From Rusavskia elegans (taxonomy: Eukaryota > Ascomycota > Lecanoromycetes > Teloschistales > Teloschistaceae): a DNA stretch of 64,000 nt. The notes below the pieces were generated by a model, which saw only the letters and a program-made list of their open reading frames with translations, did not search any database and was not told where the DNA came from. The stretch lies in the NCBI GenBank assembly GCA_011316305.1, contig SAUG01000127.1, forward strand, positions 109,108 through 173,107, in the 5' to 3' direction. Shown here in pieces: positions 1 to 13,762 of the stretch. The translations under genes and the position numbers were made by a program. Within the stretch, counting starts at the first letter, position 1, and every line of letters starts with the position of its first letter.

Positions 1-1800
1 CCTATTAATTTCTAGGTTAAACTATATCTATCTATTAAATCCTGGTATTCGACCTATATATAAAAGTCGCTTTCTATTCTATATATCTTTAAGCGACGAT
101 ATTATATTATAGAAGGTAGTTAAAGTCTTTTCCGGCGTCCTTTTAGAGGTTATCTCTAATTCCTCGATCTATACCTTAACTAGGCTAAGCTATTCTTCTA
201 CTATTAAAGGCTTTATATCGGTACTATATATATACCCGGATATATATAATACTAGGTATTTCCCGATAACCTATTATTAGTAGTTACCGATAGACCTTTT
301 CTTTCGGAAAAGGTCCAGTTTTTAGAAATATATCCCGAAATATAAGTACTCCGGTAATCTTTTTTATAATAGCCAGGCTTTCTATAATTATAGTACTTAT
401 TAGGGCTATTAGATCCCCTTCGTCTACCTTTTTCTCCTCGACTACCTCGGCTATAGCCGCGGCCGCTTCGACTACCTCGACTACTAGTATTTATAGAGTT
501 AATCTCGGCGGTACTAGATTATTCGATTATTAAAAAAGCTATAGTACTCCGGTTATTATAGCGTTTAGTAGTAACCTTTTTAAATATTATTATAGTATTT
601 ATAATATTTATAAAATTTACTAGTTATCTACTTTATTATTATAAAGCGAGATATCTATTAGTAGCTATCTAGATATTAGATTTTAGATAATCGATAATAT
701 ACCTTAAAGTAGTATATTTACTAATTTTACTTTTAATATCTACGTACGATTTAATAAAAGTAGAATAATAATCTTTAATATCGCTAAGTTTCTTATTCTA
801 GGCTAATCTATACTAAATAGCTAAAGCGTTTTCTATAAAGTTCGGCTTATTCTATTATTCTAGAAAGGCTTTTTTAAAATATTTCTAGGAGCTTTTATCT
901 AGATTAGAGATCTATTTAATATACTACGGTTTAGTATCGTTAATATAATATTAACTACTATAGAAAACGGGGTCTACAATAGTTATACTATAAAATAAAT
1001 AGTAGTATTTATAGCGGCGGAATTAGGTATAGGCGATATAGTAATTATATTTATAATCTTTAAAGTTAGAAGGCTTTTTATTATAGGCGTCCTATATTAT
1101 ATAGGCTATAAAGATATTAGATATATTAGGAGGAACGGACCTATATAATAGCGGATTAAATTTTCTACTAGGAGATCCTAGTAGCCCTAGATTAAAGTTA
1201 CTATAATAGGAACGATAATAATCGAAGCCGGTATAGCTACTTCTATAGTTCGTATAAAGACGATTAAAGGGTCGGTTATATCTACTACTAGGCCTATCTT
1301 CGTTATCGCCGTCGTAAGAATCGTTATCTGCGGGAGTACCTAGGGTACCCCCGAGACTAACGCCTTTTCTAGGAAGATCGTTCTCTATAGTAGGAACGGA
1401 AGCGAATTAGGCTGTAAATAAATTATTTAAAGGGGTTCTATAACGGGACTTCTAGTTTATATAAACTTTAGATAAAGCCGTATTCTTATTATATACCGTT
1501 ATTTACTCTATACTAGTATCGAGTTAAAAGTAAAAGGAGTATTTTAGTTAGGAACTTATATTCAAGCTTAGAGAATCTTATTTATAAAAGTAGATAAAAC
1601 CGATTTAAAGAAATTTTAATAATAGAATAAAGGTTAGATTATTTATAGCCTAAAAAGTTATTACTACTAATATAGAATTCTAAGCTAATTTCCTATAATT
1701 ATAGAAAAGTAAAGTATTTATATATATAGATATTTCTACGCTAGGTCTATATCTATTCCTATACCTATTTTTACGATTAACGACCAGATTAGTTAGTATC
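1..1800 (-). mobile_element. RIP-degraded retroelement gag remnant (truncated by window edge)
   Basis: This stretch is very A+T rich and full of stops. Read on the minus strand, about 355-403 gives a zinc-knuckle-like string, KYYNYRKPGYYKKDY, which has the spacing of a retroelement CCHC knuckle with every Cys and the His changed to Tyr. That is what C-to-T and G-to-A changes at TGC/TGT and CAC/CAT would produce. Just upstream in the same frame (about 400-500) is an Arg/Gly/Ser-rich tract, common in gag C-termini. The element runs off the left edge, so pol and the left LTR cannot be judged. The right boundary near 1,800 is only where a plus-strand element appears to begin. Orientation is fairly secure; family is not. 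Confidence 0.5.
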
Positions 1801-1858
1801 TAAATTCGTATATAACTATATAATCCAGATATATATTCTATAACCCTTTAAACCGTTC

Positions 1859-4800
1859 GTATGGTTCAGAACCCTGACTACTACAATTATAAATTTATTA
1901 AAAAATTCTATAACTATGTTCGCTTTTATAACTTTAAAATCTCTAATATCTATATTATATTTACTACTATAGAAGGTAATAATAGTAATACTAACGCGGA
2001 TAAAAATAAAAGTAAAAAAAAAGATAAAAAAAAAAGATAGTAATTCTTTATTTAAAAATAATAATAAGCCCCTAAAATACGTCTATAGCCTAAAGTATTT
2101 TTTTTTAAAAAATACTATTATATTATACAGTATTTCGGAGGTAGTTATCCGAAAAAACTAGCTAGCTTTAAATTTAAAATAGTAAAAATAAAAAATATTA
2201 AAAATAAACTCGATAGTAATAAAAAAATACGGAAAAAATATAAATATTCTAATTAATATACTAAAAAGAAATATAAAAGCAGCGAAAAAAATAATAAATT
2301 AATATCTACTAGCGTTCTATTAGCTATATTTCTAGAAACCTTCGTCGCTAATTATTTCTTTCGTTTATTTTAAATCCTTAATAGTAGTTTAATAATTAAT
2401 CTATATAATAATACTATAGTCTACCGTTTTATTAAAGATCGAGATTATATTAATAGTTTATATATTTTTATAGGCGAAGGACTAATATCTTATATAGTAT
2501 ACGGAAATACTATAGTTAATATTAATTCGTTAAATAATAGAGTACCGTTAAAGCTTTCTAATATAAATTATATTTTTAACTTTATAACTAACCTAGTTTT
2601 AGAAGAATATATATAGAAAAAGGGTAATTTCTTTAAAAATTCTAGAACTTTTTATATTAAATATAACGGAAAGACTATTATTAAATATAAAATAAATAGC
2701 GAGTTTTCTATATTAGAAAATAATATAAATAGATATAGAAACGTCGTTTTATTATCTTCCGCTAAAGCTAAATTAGATATAACTAAAAACTAGTACTAGC
2801 TCTTTATTTATACCGCCGATAAAGCTATCTAGTATCTATTGTAAATAATTAAAAAGATAGAAAATACGGATAAAACCAAGGTACTATTAACTAATAAATA
2901 TTTAATATATCCTATCTCTAAAGCCTATTAGATTATTTTAATTTCTTTACGTAAATTAAAGGATTCCGATGATCTTTTCTATTATATTACCTATAATTTA
3001 ATTCTAATAGCTGCCGGCCTAAACTATTATTATTGGATTTTATATTTTATATCTACTAAAACGAATTTCTATATTATTAAAACCTATCGCTTTAAATTAA
3101 AAGCTACTAAATTTCTTTACAGCTTTCTTAAATTTATATAAATACGCTATAAAAATAAAATGGTATTTATATAATTAGATACGGAACTAACTTTAGATAA
3201 AGAATTTTTAAATTTTATTATAGAGCTAGGAATTTTCTAGGAATCTGCTACTCTAGATATATAAATTTAGAATAATTATTCGGAACGATTAGACTATATT
3301 TTTATTATTAAAGCCCGAGTAATAATAAACGAAATAAATTTTCTATACTACTTTTAACTTTAGATTATTTTAGCCGCCGTCTATATTATAAATATTATAC
3401 TAAAGAAAAAACTTATATAGAAAATTCTATTTTAGATAGTTACGAAAATCGTTTTATATCTAGGTTATTTCCGAGTATATAGCTATAAAGTCTATATATT
3501 AGATAAATATATTCCGAGATTCTAGAAACTATATTCTAGAGATTATATTAGATTTCTAGTAGGATATAATAGTACGAATATCTATTTTATCTGGATATTA
3601 AATTAAAAGAAGATTATTTATATTTATTATATTATATTTAATAAGATTTTATTCTACTAACTTGGAAAAGTCAATTAAATTTAGCTATAGATAGAGTCGT
3701 TTCTATATAATACGTTCGATATTCTATATATAGATTATTCTATTACTAAATTTAGTAATAGCGAAAGCGATAAATAAAATATTTCTAAATAGATCTAAAT
3801 AAATCCGGACGTATTTAGAAAAAAATCCTCGCCTTTAATATCTAATAATAAAGGAAAAGGTAAAAAGAATCAGCTTTTTCTATTATCTTCTAATTTAAGA
3901 GGTAGAGTACCGCTATAAAATAATTATAATAGCGGAGATTCAGCTAATAAATTATACTATAATTTTACTAATAAAAATACTTCTTTTATAAAAGTAATAG
4001 AATAGTTTAACGAATTTATTTAAATAGATATATAGTTAATTATTAGCAGATTTAAATTTAATAAAAATATACCTAAATCTTTTAAAAATAATAAAGATAT
4101 TTTTCCGTCTATTCCTACGCTTTTAGAGCTAAAGAGAATTTATAGCCTAAATAAACTATATTATACTAAAGGTAATATTATTTCTCTAGATATTATACGC
4201 CGCCGAAAGAAGATAGATAAAATAAATAAAGCCGAAGAGATAGCTACTAAAAAGACTATAAAAAAGTTAAAACGAAACGAAGTTTATATAACCGTTTTTT
4301 AATATACTATTACCGGAATTTCTATAGCTTTTTTTATAATATTCGCTGTCTATTTTCTAGTTAATATAATATATAAAAATAGCGCTTTAATACCAGACTA
4401 TTAGCTTTTTTTATTAGAAATACGGTATTACTGTAATTAATTACCGCCGGAACCTCGTTTCTAGAATAATATATTAAAATATCCGCTTATAAAAGAATTT
4501 ATAGAGGCTGTTTAAATCGAAATAAAGAAACTATAGGATAAAAATATCTAGAAGAAGGTAGTATTCGGTACTATTGCTTAATATAATAGAAAACTTATTT
4601 CTTTTATATAGGAATTTAAATATAAATTCGATAAATAAAGTTATTTAATTAAATTAAAGGTACGCTTTTATATTAGAGGTAACTTTTAGAATATCGATAT
4701 TAATATTTATACCACTATTTTAGCGATTTATATCTTTCGGGTATTTATAGCTATTATTATATATTTTAAAATCTAAATAATATAGTATAATACGGTTAAC

Positions 4801-6300
4801 GCCTTCTCTAATTATAAAATTAACGAATTTATTTACGTTAAACTTCTACTAGGCTAGAAAAGATCGAAGTCTATTTTTTTTATAATTTTTTAAAGTATTC
4901 TATAGTCTAAAATAGTTACCGGCGCTATAGTTTTACTATCTTTTAAATATTTTAGTAGATCTAAAGTTTTTAGCGATACCCGGAATCGAATATTTATTCG
5001 TTTATAAATATATAATACTAATTTTTTTTATAGACGATATTTATATTATCTACGAGGACCGCTATATATAATATATTAAAGAATTCTAGATAAAATTTTT
5101 TAAATACTATAAAATAAGATATCTAGACGAAATATTTTGGTTTTTAGGAATTTATATTACTCGCGATCGCGAAATCTATAAACTATTATTATATTAAAAC
5201 TTATATATCGATAAAATTATAAAGAAATATAATATTAATTTATTAAATAAAATTTTTAAAACTCTATTTATTAGTTCTGAAACGTTTACTAAAAATATAG
5301 ATATAGTCGAACCCTAGTATATTCTACTATATTAATAACTAATTAGACTATTTAATTTTATAGTAATCGTTATTCGCGCTAATATTAGTTATACCGCTTT
5401 AAAGTTTTTAGAATTTTTAATAAATCTATCGGAACGTTATCTGGAATTAGTAATTAAAACTATATAGTATTTAGGATACTATAGATTCTATTTAATTATC
5501 CTCGATATTTATATAACCGATCTAAATATATTATTTATTATTTTATCGGACGTTTTATTCGCCGATAATTTATTAATTCGGCAAAGTTTATAAAGCTACG
5601 CGTTTAAATTATTCGGTAGAATAATAGACTAGATAGTTTTAAAGTAGAAAATATTTATAATAAATTTAATTAAAACCGAACACCTTATAGCTACCGCTAG
5701 CAGGAAAGAATTCCTATAATAGAATCGGTTTTTTAAAGAAATATTATTTAATCTAAGCTATAAACCGTATATCTAAATTAATAATATATAAAAAATATTA
5801 ATATTTTAAAATATTTACTCGTAGTTCGTAACGAAGTTCTGTTATATTAATATTTATTATTACTAGCTATATTAGAAAATTTATAATAGGAATAAATCTA
5901 TTAGATATATAGTTTCTATTTTAATTCTAATAGATTGTTGTATAAAAGTTCTTCCGGTTTAATATTATAAAGAATTTATAAACTTACTAGAATTCTAGAA
6001 TCTATTTCTAAAAGAACGCTATAATAGCGATTTTTCCGCCGCTATTTCTAGCGATCTAAATATCGCTAATATATTTAAATCTAGTTAAACTAAAAAGAAA
6101 GATAAAGTTTATAATAATATATAGTAGCGAAAAATAGAATTAAAGTTAAAAATATAAACAATCGATTTTAAAGAGGTATAAAAGCCTATATAACGGGATT
6201 ATTATAAGAAAATTATCTAAATTTCTTTAAAATAATCGCTAAGATTATATAATTTATCTATTTAAATTTAGTATCTACCCTATTAGATTTAGTATATTTT
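1859..6300 (+). mobile_element. Ty1/Copia-type retrotransposon, RIP-inactivated
   Basis: Plus-strand frames with many stops keep Copia polyprotein landmarks in order. An ATG at 1,859 opens about 60 codons ending in a Lys-rich stretch. An integrase C-terminal-like string FLVGYNSTN lies near 3,555-3,580. A reverse transcriptase FIDDIYIIY motif is at about 5,022-5,050, then FLGIYITRDR at about 5,137-5,170. An RNase H start SDVLFADN is at about 5,545-5,568. Order gag-integrase-RT-RNase H is diagnostic of Copia rather than Gypsy. Every domain is cut by TAA/TAG, so nothing can be expressed. I did not find matching LTRs, so both ends are approximate; composition changes sharply at about 6,310. Confidence 0.75.
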
Positions 6301-6309
6301 AGTAACTCT

Positions 6310-6796
6310 ATAAATTTTACTTTTCGTATATTTCAATCAATACGATTATATATCCATATCCAATCGTCCTACAAATATCAACCGAGAAAGTAATGCCGAA
6401 TTCCTTGCGTCAGATACCATTGTATGGCCCGTTACGCGCTAGTCGCCGGCGTGAACGCTAGTTGGGCTTCGTTTCTTTAGTATAGTCCTCGTCTCTGTTC
6501 ATGGATCACAGCATCCGTTGAAGCGTGTCTGAATCGTTTTCGGATGAATCAATCGCCGGATTTAGAGTCTCCTGTTGGGGGTCGAATGTGCTGACTTCGC
6601 GAGATGATGAGACTATGTTTACTTACACTGAACAAGTCGCTGTACTTGTAAAATCCGAGTTTGAGAAGTAAGTAAACCGAAGTCGCTTGTGGTTGTTGCC
6701 CAAGACCTCAATAACAGTATCAATACGCAATTACGTAGATATCCTTATATTTTAAACCTGGAAGTAGATTCTCTCGATTGGATTTGGTATAGTATA
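6310..6796. other. Non-RIP island left of the nested block
   Basis: Base composition here is ordinary, in contrast to both sides, so this is single-copy host sequence left between transposons. It is not obviously coding. It ends in the dinucleotide TA (6,795-6,796) exactly where an inverted repeat begins. The matching TA at 23,731-23,732 opens a similar island, so the two islands were probably contiguous before the large insertion. Confidence 0.6.
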
Positions 6797-6905
6797 TCCC
6801 AGATTCGATAATTAGTAATAAAAACGTGATTTTCTCTATACTATCTACTAAAATTTTGGCGTAATTTAATAAAACCTCTACTACCTATATTTTAACCTTA
6901 CTGCT
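6797..6905 (+). repeat. Left terminal inverted repeat
   Basis: About 100 bp pairing with 23,630-23,730. Differences are mostly G/A or C/T, as expected after RIP of both copies. Similarity stops beyond about 6,900. Confidence 0.7.
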
Positions 6906-7306
6906 ATCTTTAAAGTTATTTAATCCATCTAATCGGATTAAATTAAAGCTATTTATATTTTCTCTTTATATTAAATATAGTTCCTTCGCGTACTATCCGA
7001 AATTTAAGTAATAATATTACTGCTGGAACTGTCGGAACTCCTTAAAAATATTCTTCTAATTCTACTTCCGTTATAAAGATATTTTCGAAGCTATCGAAGC
7101 GGTAGGTAGATATACTAAAGAAAAAAGTAATTAAAAAAGAAAATACTAAAAAAAAGGCCGTTACTAAAGCTACTAAATAGTAAACTACTAAAAAAAAGAC
7201 TATTAAAAAGACTACTATTAAAAAGAATACTACTATCGAAATAGTTTTTAAAAAAGAGATCGCGGGGATTATTACTGCTATTAAAAAGAAGTTTATTAAA
7301 GAAAAG
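6906..7306 (+). other. Unidentified RIP tract, Lys-rich frame
   Basis: A plus-strand frame at about 7,110-7,300 reads as an unusually Lys/Thr-rich tail with runs such as TTKKKTIKKTTIKK, interrupted by stops. Removing the Gypsy element at 7,307-13,757 joins it in frame to KPVEKPIEK at about 13,763, so it belongs to whatever coding sequence occupied the host element. Family unknown. Confidence 0.35.
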
Positions 7307-7736
7307 TATTATAAGCACGCGCGGCGTGACTTCGGGAACGTAGTAGTATTTAGTACAGCACCGGAACTCCTTATTATACCTAGATAGATAGGAAGGATTT
7401 GGTATTATTATTTTAGTTATTTTAGCGAGTAAAGTACCTAAGAAAGGTATTTCAGTTATTTTAGCGAGTAAAATACCTAAAAAAGGTATTTTAGTTATCT
7501 TAGTAAGTAAAATACCTAAGGAAAAAAGGATTTTATTATCTATATAAATCCTAAACTCGACGCCCTTATAGCTCGTATTTAATTTATTAGTTATCGCTAT
7601 ATACTACTCTAATAATCTAACTAATTTATTTTTATATTAACTTAAAATAATTACCTGTTATACCTCTATTTATAGATATACTAATAAATCTAACTAACTT
7701 TTAGAAATACTAGAACCTCTAGGTAGCTCTATAATA
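7307..7736 (+). repeat. 5' LTR of Gypsy element 1
   Basis: This LTR starts TATTATAAGC (ancestral TG start inferred) and ends TATAATA. Aligned to 13,328-13,757, the first 40 positions differ only by G/A and C/T, with the right copy the more A+T rich. An internal 35-40-bp motif built around 'tattttagttattttagcgagtaaa' type units (7,415-7,520) repeats three times. Confidence 0.8.
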
Positions 7737-10700
7737 CTTTAAATACCTTTAGGATATCTATCGTAGGTTAATGTAATACCTCTACTCTAAGTAACTCTAA
7801 CTCTGTAGCAAAGAAGTTCGAACCTAAAGGAAAGGAAATCCAAATAGAAGATAATAGTAGTGATAAAGAGACTGGCTCGCGCAATTAGAAATATACTTCG
7901 TATTCTATCTAATATCCGAAGAAAAGAAAACCTTTTTCGCCGTATTCTATCTTCGGGGATAAGCCTAGTACTAGATAAAATCTATCCTTCGCTAATATAT
8001 AGATAATAATAAAAATAGTAATAATATCTTTATAAAGTTTATAAAATTTAAGAAAGCTATTTATAATATTTTCGGAATTTTAAACGAAATATTAACTACT
8101 AAATACTTTATTTAATACCTTTAGTAAAAGACTGCCGTATTAGAGTACGCCGTAAAATTCTAAAAATAGGTACTACTAATAGAATAGAATAATAATACCC
8201 TATATATAATATACCGAAGAGGACTTAAAGAATAAGTAAAAAATAAACTAATATACGATAGTCGAATATATAAAACTTTAGATAATCTAATTAAAATATC
8301 TATCGATTTCGATAATAAACTATATAAAAGAGATATAGAAAAACGCTATAATAGTGGACCGCGAAGTAACGCTGGACGTTATACGGGCAAACTATACAGA
8401 GGACAGCTGCCAAAATGGAACTGGACTCGATACAACAGCGACGTAAAGGAAAGAACTCTAGAGGTAATAAAGGGAACAAGAATCCTAAAATATACTATAA
8501 TTATAATAAACTAAACTATTTTATAAAAGAGTATCGATTAAATAAAATATAATAATAATAGCTTAATACTATACTAAAAAAAGAACCTAAAGACTGGTAA
8601 AAAGTAATTTTAGAAAATAAAAACCGAATCTCTAAATTCTAAAAAGCTAGTTTAGACGAAGAATTTATATTTATAGAGAATAATAAAGTACTATAAAAAG
8701 CTATAAATAATAATACTTCGCTATAAATATTAACCGAACCTAGTCTAGTATAAAAAAAGTTCTTTAGAAATTTTAAAAAAGAATATACTTTTAAATAGGT
8801 ATCTATTCTAGAAGAAATATAATTTATTATTATAGAAAGATTTAAAAATATCTATAAAGAATTTAAAGCCGTTTATAAAACTAATATTAAAAATAAATAC
8901 CTATTAAATAACTAGTAGGACTAAAAAGTAAATAATATTATTAATATATTAGAAAAAGAACTAGGAAGTAATATTTCTAAAAATAAAATTATTTTTAAAC
9001 CGATAATATAAAAAATAAATATAATAATAGAAAATTAATATATACTATTTAGCTAGACTATATACTATAATAACGATTATATAACCTATAAGTTAGAAAA
9101 ATAAAAAGCTAGGTAGTATCTATTAAAACTACGCTAACGGGCTTTAGCGATATCTATTAAAATCGGAAATTATAATGATTATAAATATTCTATATATATT
9201 ATATACGATAGATATAAATATTAAAAGGAATAGTAAAAAAAAAAAAAAAAAATCTTTAACTAGAATCTCTATAGATATATTTTATAAGTAAACTATAAAA
9301 ATAAAAAATATAAAAATATTAAAAATAATTTAGAAAAAGATAGAATTTTATAGTAATAGATATACTATAAACGTATAACTTTATAGCTTAGAAAATATAA
9401 CTAAATTTAACTAGCTATATATATATACTCGAAATTAAAATAATTATTAATACTAATAATAGACTATAAAATATTAAAGTATTTATTAATTTAGGTATAA
9501 CCGGAAATTTTATATTAGAAGATTTAGTTAAAAAGAAAGAATTCCTTTAAACTAAAAAAAAGGATCTATATAACTTAATAGTTATTAATAGAAATAAAAT
9601 ACTAGAAGGAGATAGGAAGATTATAGAAAAAATAATACTATTTTAAATAATAATTAACTAGTACTAAAAAGAATTTTAGTTCGATATTATTTAGATAGCC
9701 AGCTATAATATCGTATTTAGAATACTTTAGTTAAAAGATTATAATCTAGTAATCGACTAGGAAAAAAGAGTATTTAGCTTTAAATAATATTCCTATATAG
9801 GGAATATCTAGTCTATATTAAAGTAATATTTTCGGGTAGATAAAAAATAGAATATAAAATACGAACTTATAATTTCGAAAAAGGACGACTAAAAACTATT
9901 TAGGTCTAATTTATTAGATACTAGTAGAGGTTAGCTAGATTAATAAGATAAAGATAGAAAAGAAAATTACGAACCTTTTAAAAATCCTATATTATCTAAT
10001 AAAAAATTAAAGGAAAACCTATTAGAAAGGATTTTAGATAAATATAAAAACTGGATAAACTTATTTTAAAAAGAAATAACTATTAAAATACTATCTAAAT
10101 ATTAAATATAGAAATATAAAATAAGATTTAAACTAGGTAAATAATCTATATTTAGATCTATCTATCTATTATCTATAATAGAATTTAAGATACTCTGTAA
10201 TTATCTAGATAAAAATATAAAAAAGGGATTTATTAGAAAATCTTAATTACTAGTAGGATACCCGATCCTTTTTATATTTAAAAAGGACGGAATACTCCGC
10301 TTATATATAGATTACCGAAAGCTAAATAATATTATAATTAAAAATCGATATCTACTATTAAATATTAGCGAATTCTAAAATAGACTCCCTAGAATAAAAT
10401 ATTTTATTAAACTCGACTTTTAAGGAATATATAATCTTATATAAATAAAAACCGGAAAAAAATAGAAAATAGCTTTCCGAATATAATATAATTATTATAA
10501 ATATATAATAATATTATTCGGGTTTATAAATACCCCGGTAATATATTAGGATATAATTAATAATATATTTAAAAAATATCTAGATATATTTATTATTATC
10601 TACTTCGATAATATTCTAGTTTTTTCTAAAATATTTAAAAAATATATTTAATATATTAATAAAGTTCTCGAATATCTAGAAAGGAAAGATTTATATTTTA

Positions 10701-13327
10701 AACTAAAAAAATATAAATTCTATAAAAAAAAAGTCAACTTTCTAGAATTTATTATAGGACGAAATAGATTATATATTAATTCTAATAAATTAAAGACTAT
10801 TATAGAATAGGAGACTCTAATAAATATAAAAAAAGTCTAGAGCTTTTTCGGATTTATAAACTATAATTAAAAGTTTATAAAAAATTATTTTAAAAGAGTT
10901 TTTACTTTTATAGCTTTAATAAAAGATACCGCTAAATAGTAATAGAAAAAAAGAAAATAATAAATATTTAAAAATTTTAAAAAGGAATATATAAAGAATC
11001 TAGTACTTAAAATATTCGATTTAACTAAACTATTATAAATAGAAATAGATTTATTAGATCTAGCTATAAATATATACCTTCTATAATAATATAATAATAA
11101 ATAGTATTTAATAGTATATATATCTAGAAAATTATTACTAGTAGAATAGAATTATAATATCTATAATAAAGAACTACTAGCTATAGTAGTAATACTAGAA
11201 TAATAGAAAGTATACGCTAAAAAATTACTAGAATTAATAATCTTTATAGACTATAAAAATCTTCTATATTTTATAATAATAAAATAATTTAATAGAAAAT
11301 AAATATAATAGTCTAAACTCTTCGGTTAATATAAATTTAAAATATACTATATTCTAGATAAAAAAAATAGAAAAGTAGATATTCTAAATCGAAGAAGTAA
11401 TTATATAAAAATAAAAGAAGTTTTTAGTAATAGTATCCTTAAAATTAATAAAGATAGATTACTATTAATAAACTAGTATAAATTTAGTATAATACTACGT
11501 ATATTTAGAAATAACTAGAAATAGTTTTCTATTAAAAAAGAAAAACTATAAATATTAAATAATAAAATTAATAAATATATTAAGAAATACTATAATAGAA
11601 TATTATAAAGGTATCCAGGCGTAATAAAAATAATATAACTTTTATAATAATATTACTAGTTTCCTAATATAAAGTAATACGTCGAGATATATATTAAAAA
11701 ATATTTTAGTTATTAATAAAATAAATATAGTATATATATTCGTTATAGAAAGATTTAGTATTAGAACCTACCGGATTTATTATAGAAGGAAGTTATATTA
11801 GACTTTATTATTAAATTCCTAAAATCGAAAGATCCGATAATAAATATAGAATATAATTCTATATTTAATATAGTAGATAGACTTACGAAGTATATCTATA
11901 TAATTTTAACTAGAAAAGACTTTATAGTAAAATAACTTAGATTTATTATTTTAGATCGATTATTTCGATACTATAAATTACTAGAAGTATTTATAAATAA
12001 TAGAAATAAACTCTTTACTTCGAATTATTAGAAAACCTTTATTTTTCTATTTAGTATTAAATTAAAAATATTAATAGCTTTTTATCTAATAATAAATAGA
12101 TAAATAGAATATACTAATTAGATATTCGAATAGTACCTAAAGTATTATATTAATAATATCTAGAATAATTAGGTTTTGCTTTTACTAAAAATATAACTAG
12201 CGTTTAATATAAAAAAATTAAATATAATAAAAAAAATATCGTTCTACGCCGATAATAGAAGAAATCCGAATTTATTTAGGTAACCGCTATTTTATAAATT
12301 AGCGGAATTAATAATTTAGAAAATCGATATTTAGAAAAGAATCTATAAAAATATCCTAAAAATATAGAAATAATCGGGTAACTATTAAAATAAAAAATAA
12401 AAAATAGTACTTTAACTAAAGAAAGGAAATAAGATATATCTTTTTATAAAAAATCTGAAAATAAAGACTTTAAATAAGAAACTTAACTATATTAAAATCG
12501 GATTATTTTTAATTAAATAGGTTAAAGGACTTTAGAATTTTAAATTTAATCTACCTAGAAATACTAAAATATACCTAGTATTCTATATATCTCTTTTAGA
12601 ACTAACCGATCCCGGAATACTATTATAATAGACGTTTAATTTCAAGATATAAAAAGAAAATACTTTTATAGTCGAGAAGATTCTATAATAAAAAGATTAG
12701 AACTATCTAATTAAATAGAAAGATTATTCTATTTTAGAAAATATTTAGGAATTTAAAGAATATTTAGTAAACTACTAGAAAGCTCTATAATAGTTCTATT
12801 AAAAGAAGCTAAAGAAGTTATTAACTAGCTAGAATTACTAGAAAGTACGATTTACTCGGAAGCTACGTTAATAAAAGAATTAAAATCTATAGAAAAAAAC
12901 GGATCTATAGTATTTTTATATTCTAATATTTTAAGATTTTATAGTTCGCTATTAACTATAATATACTATTCCTCTTTAATATAATCTAATTAATAAAGTA
13001 AATACTATTATATTATATATACTTTATATAACTTTTTCTTTAGTTTTTTATATTTATCTTCTAAATAATACTAGTATATAGTATTTAACGGAATAAAATT
13101 ATAAAAATAGATTTATATAATATATTTAATATATTTCTCGGAACTATCGCTAATATAATATAGTTTTCCTAACTAGAAATAATTCCGATAAAAATATATA
13201 GCTAATATACTAATACCTAATAATATAATTTTATTATAATATTTTTTAATTAATAGTTTCTTTTATTTACCTATAAGAGGAAGGAATAAGGGATTTTCGG
13301 AATAAAAATTCTAAAGAGTAAACCTAG

Positions 13328-13757
13328 TATTATAAATACGCGCGGTATAATTTTAGAAATATAATAGTATTTAGTATAGTACCGGAACTCCTTATTATAT
13401 CTAGATAGATAGAAAGGACTTAATATTATTATTTTAGTTATTTTAGTAAGTAAAGTACCTAAAGAAGGTATTTCAGTTATTTTAACGAGTAAAGTACCTG
13501 AAAAAGGTATCTTAATTATCTTAGCGAGTAAGATATCTAAGAAAAGGAGGATTTTATTATCTATATAGATTCCGAACTCGATACTTTTATAGCTCGTATT
13601 TAATTTATTAGTTATCGCTATATACTGCTCTAGTAATCTAACTAATTTATTTTTATATTAACTTAAAGTAATTACCCGTTATACCTCCGTTTATAGATAT
13701 ACTAATAAATCCAACTAACCCTTGGAGATACCAGGACTCTCAGGTAGCTCTATAACA
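13328..13757 (+). repeat. 3' LTR of Gypsy element 1
   Basis: It matches the 5' LTR end to end at the same 430-bp length and retains the CA terminus (TATAACA). It is followed directly by the AAAAG duplication. Confidence 0.8.
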
Positions 13758-13762
13758 AAAAG

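Larger units (their letters stand above)
7307..13757 (+). mobile_element. Ty3/Gypsy LTR retrotransposon, complete but RIP-inactivated
   Basis: The element is bounded by two 430-bp LTRs and by a perfect 5-bp target duplication, AAAAG (7,302-7,306 and 13,758-13,762). Plus-strand landmarks are a zinc-knuckle-like frame KIYYNYNKLNYFIKEY at about 8,489-8,536 (Cys and His replaced by Tyr), RT strings GYPILFIFKKDG and LRLYIDYRKLN at about 10,255-10,330, and YFDNILVFS at 10,601-10,627. RNase H and integrase-like remains follow. RT precedes integrase, as in Gypsy. Stops are dense in all domains. It sits inside the larger TA-flanked block, so it inserted later than that host element. Confidence 0.85.

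Noticed and set aside
7115..7318. Minus-strand 67-codon frame rich in Phe/Leu/Asn
   Set aside because: It is the complement of the Lys-rich plus-strand tract in RIP-mutated DNA; such frames arise from A+T bias.
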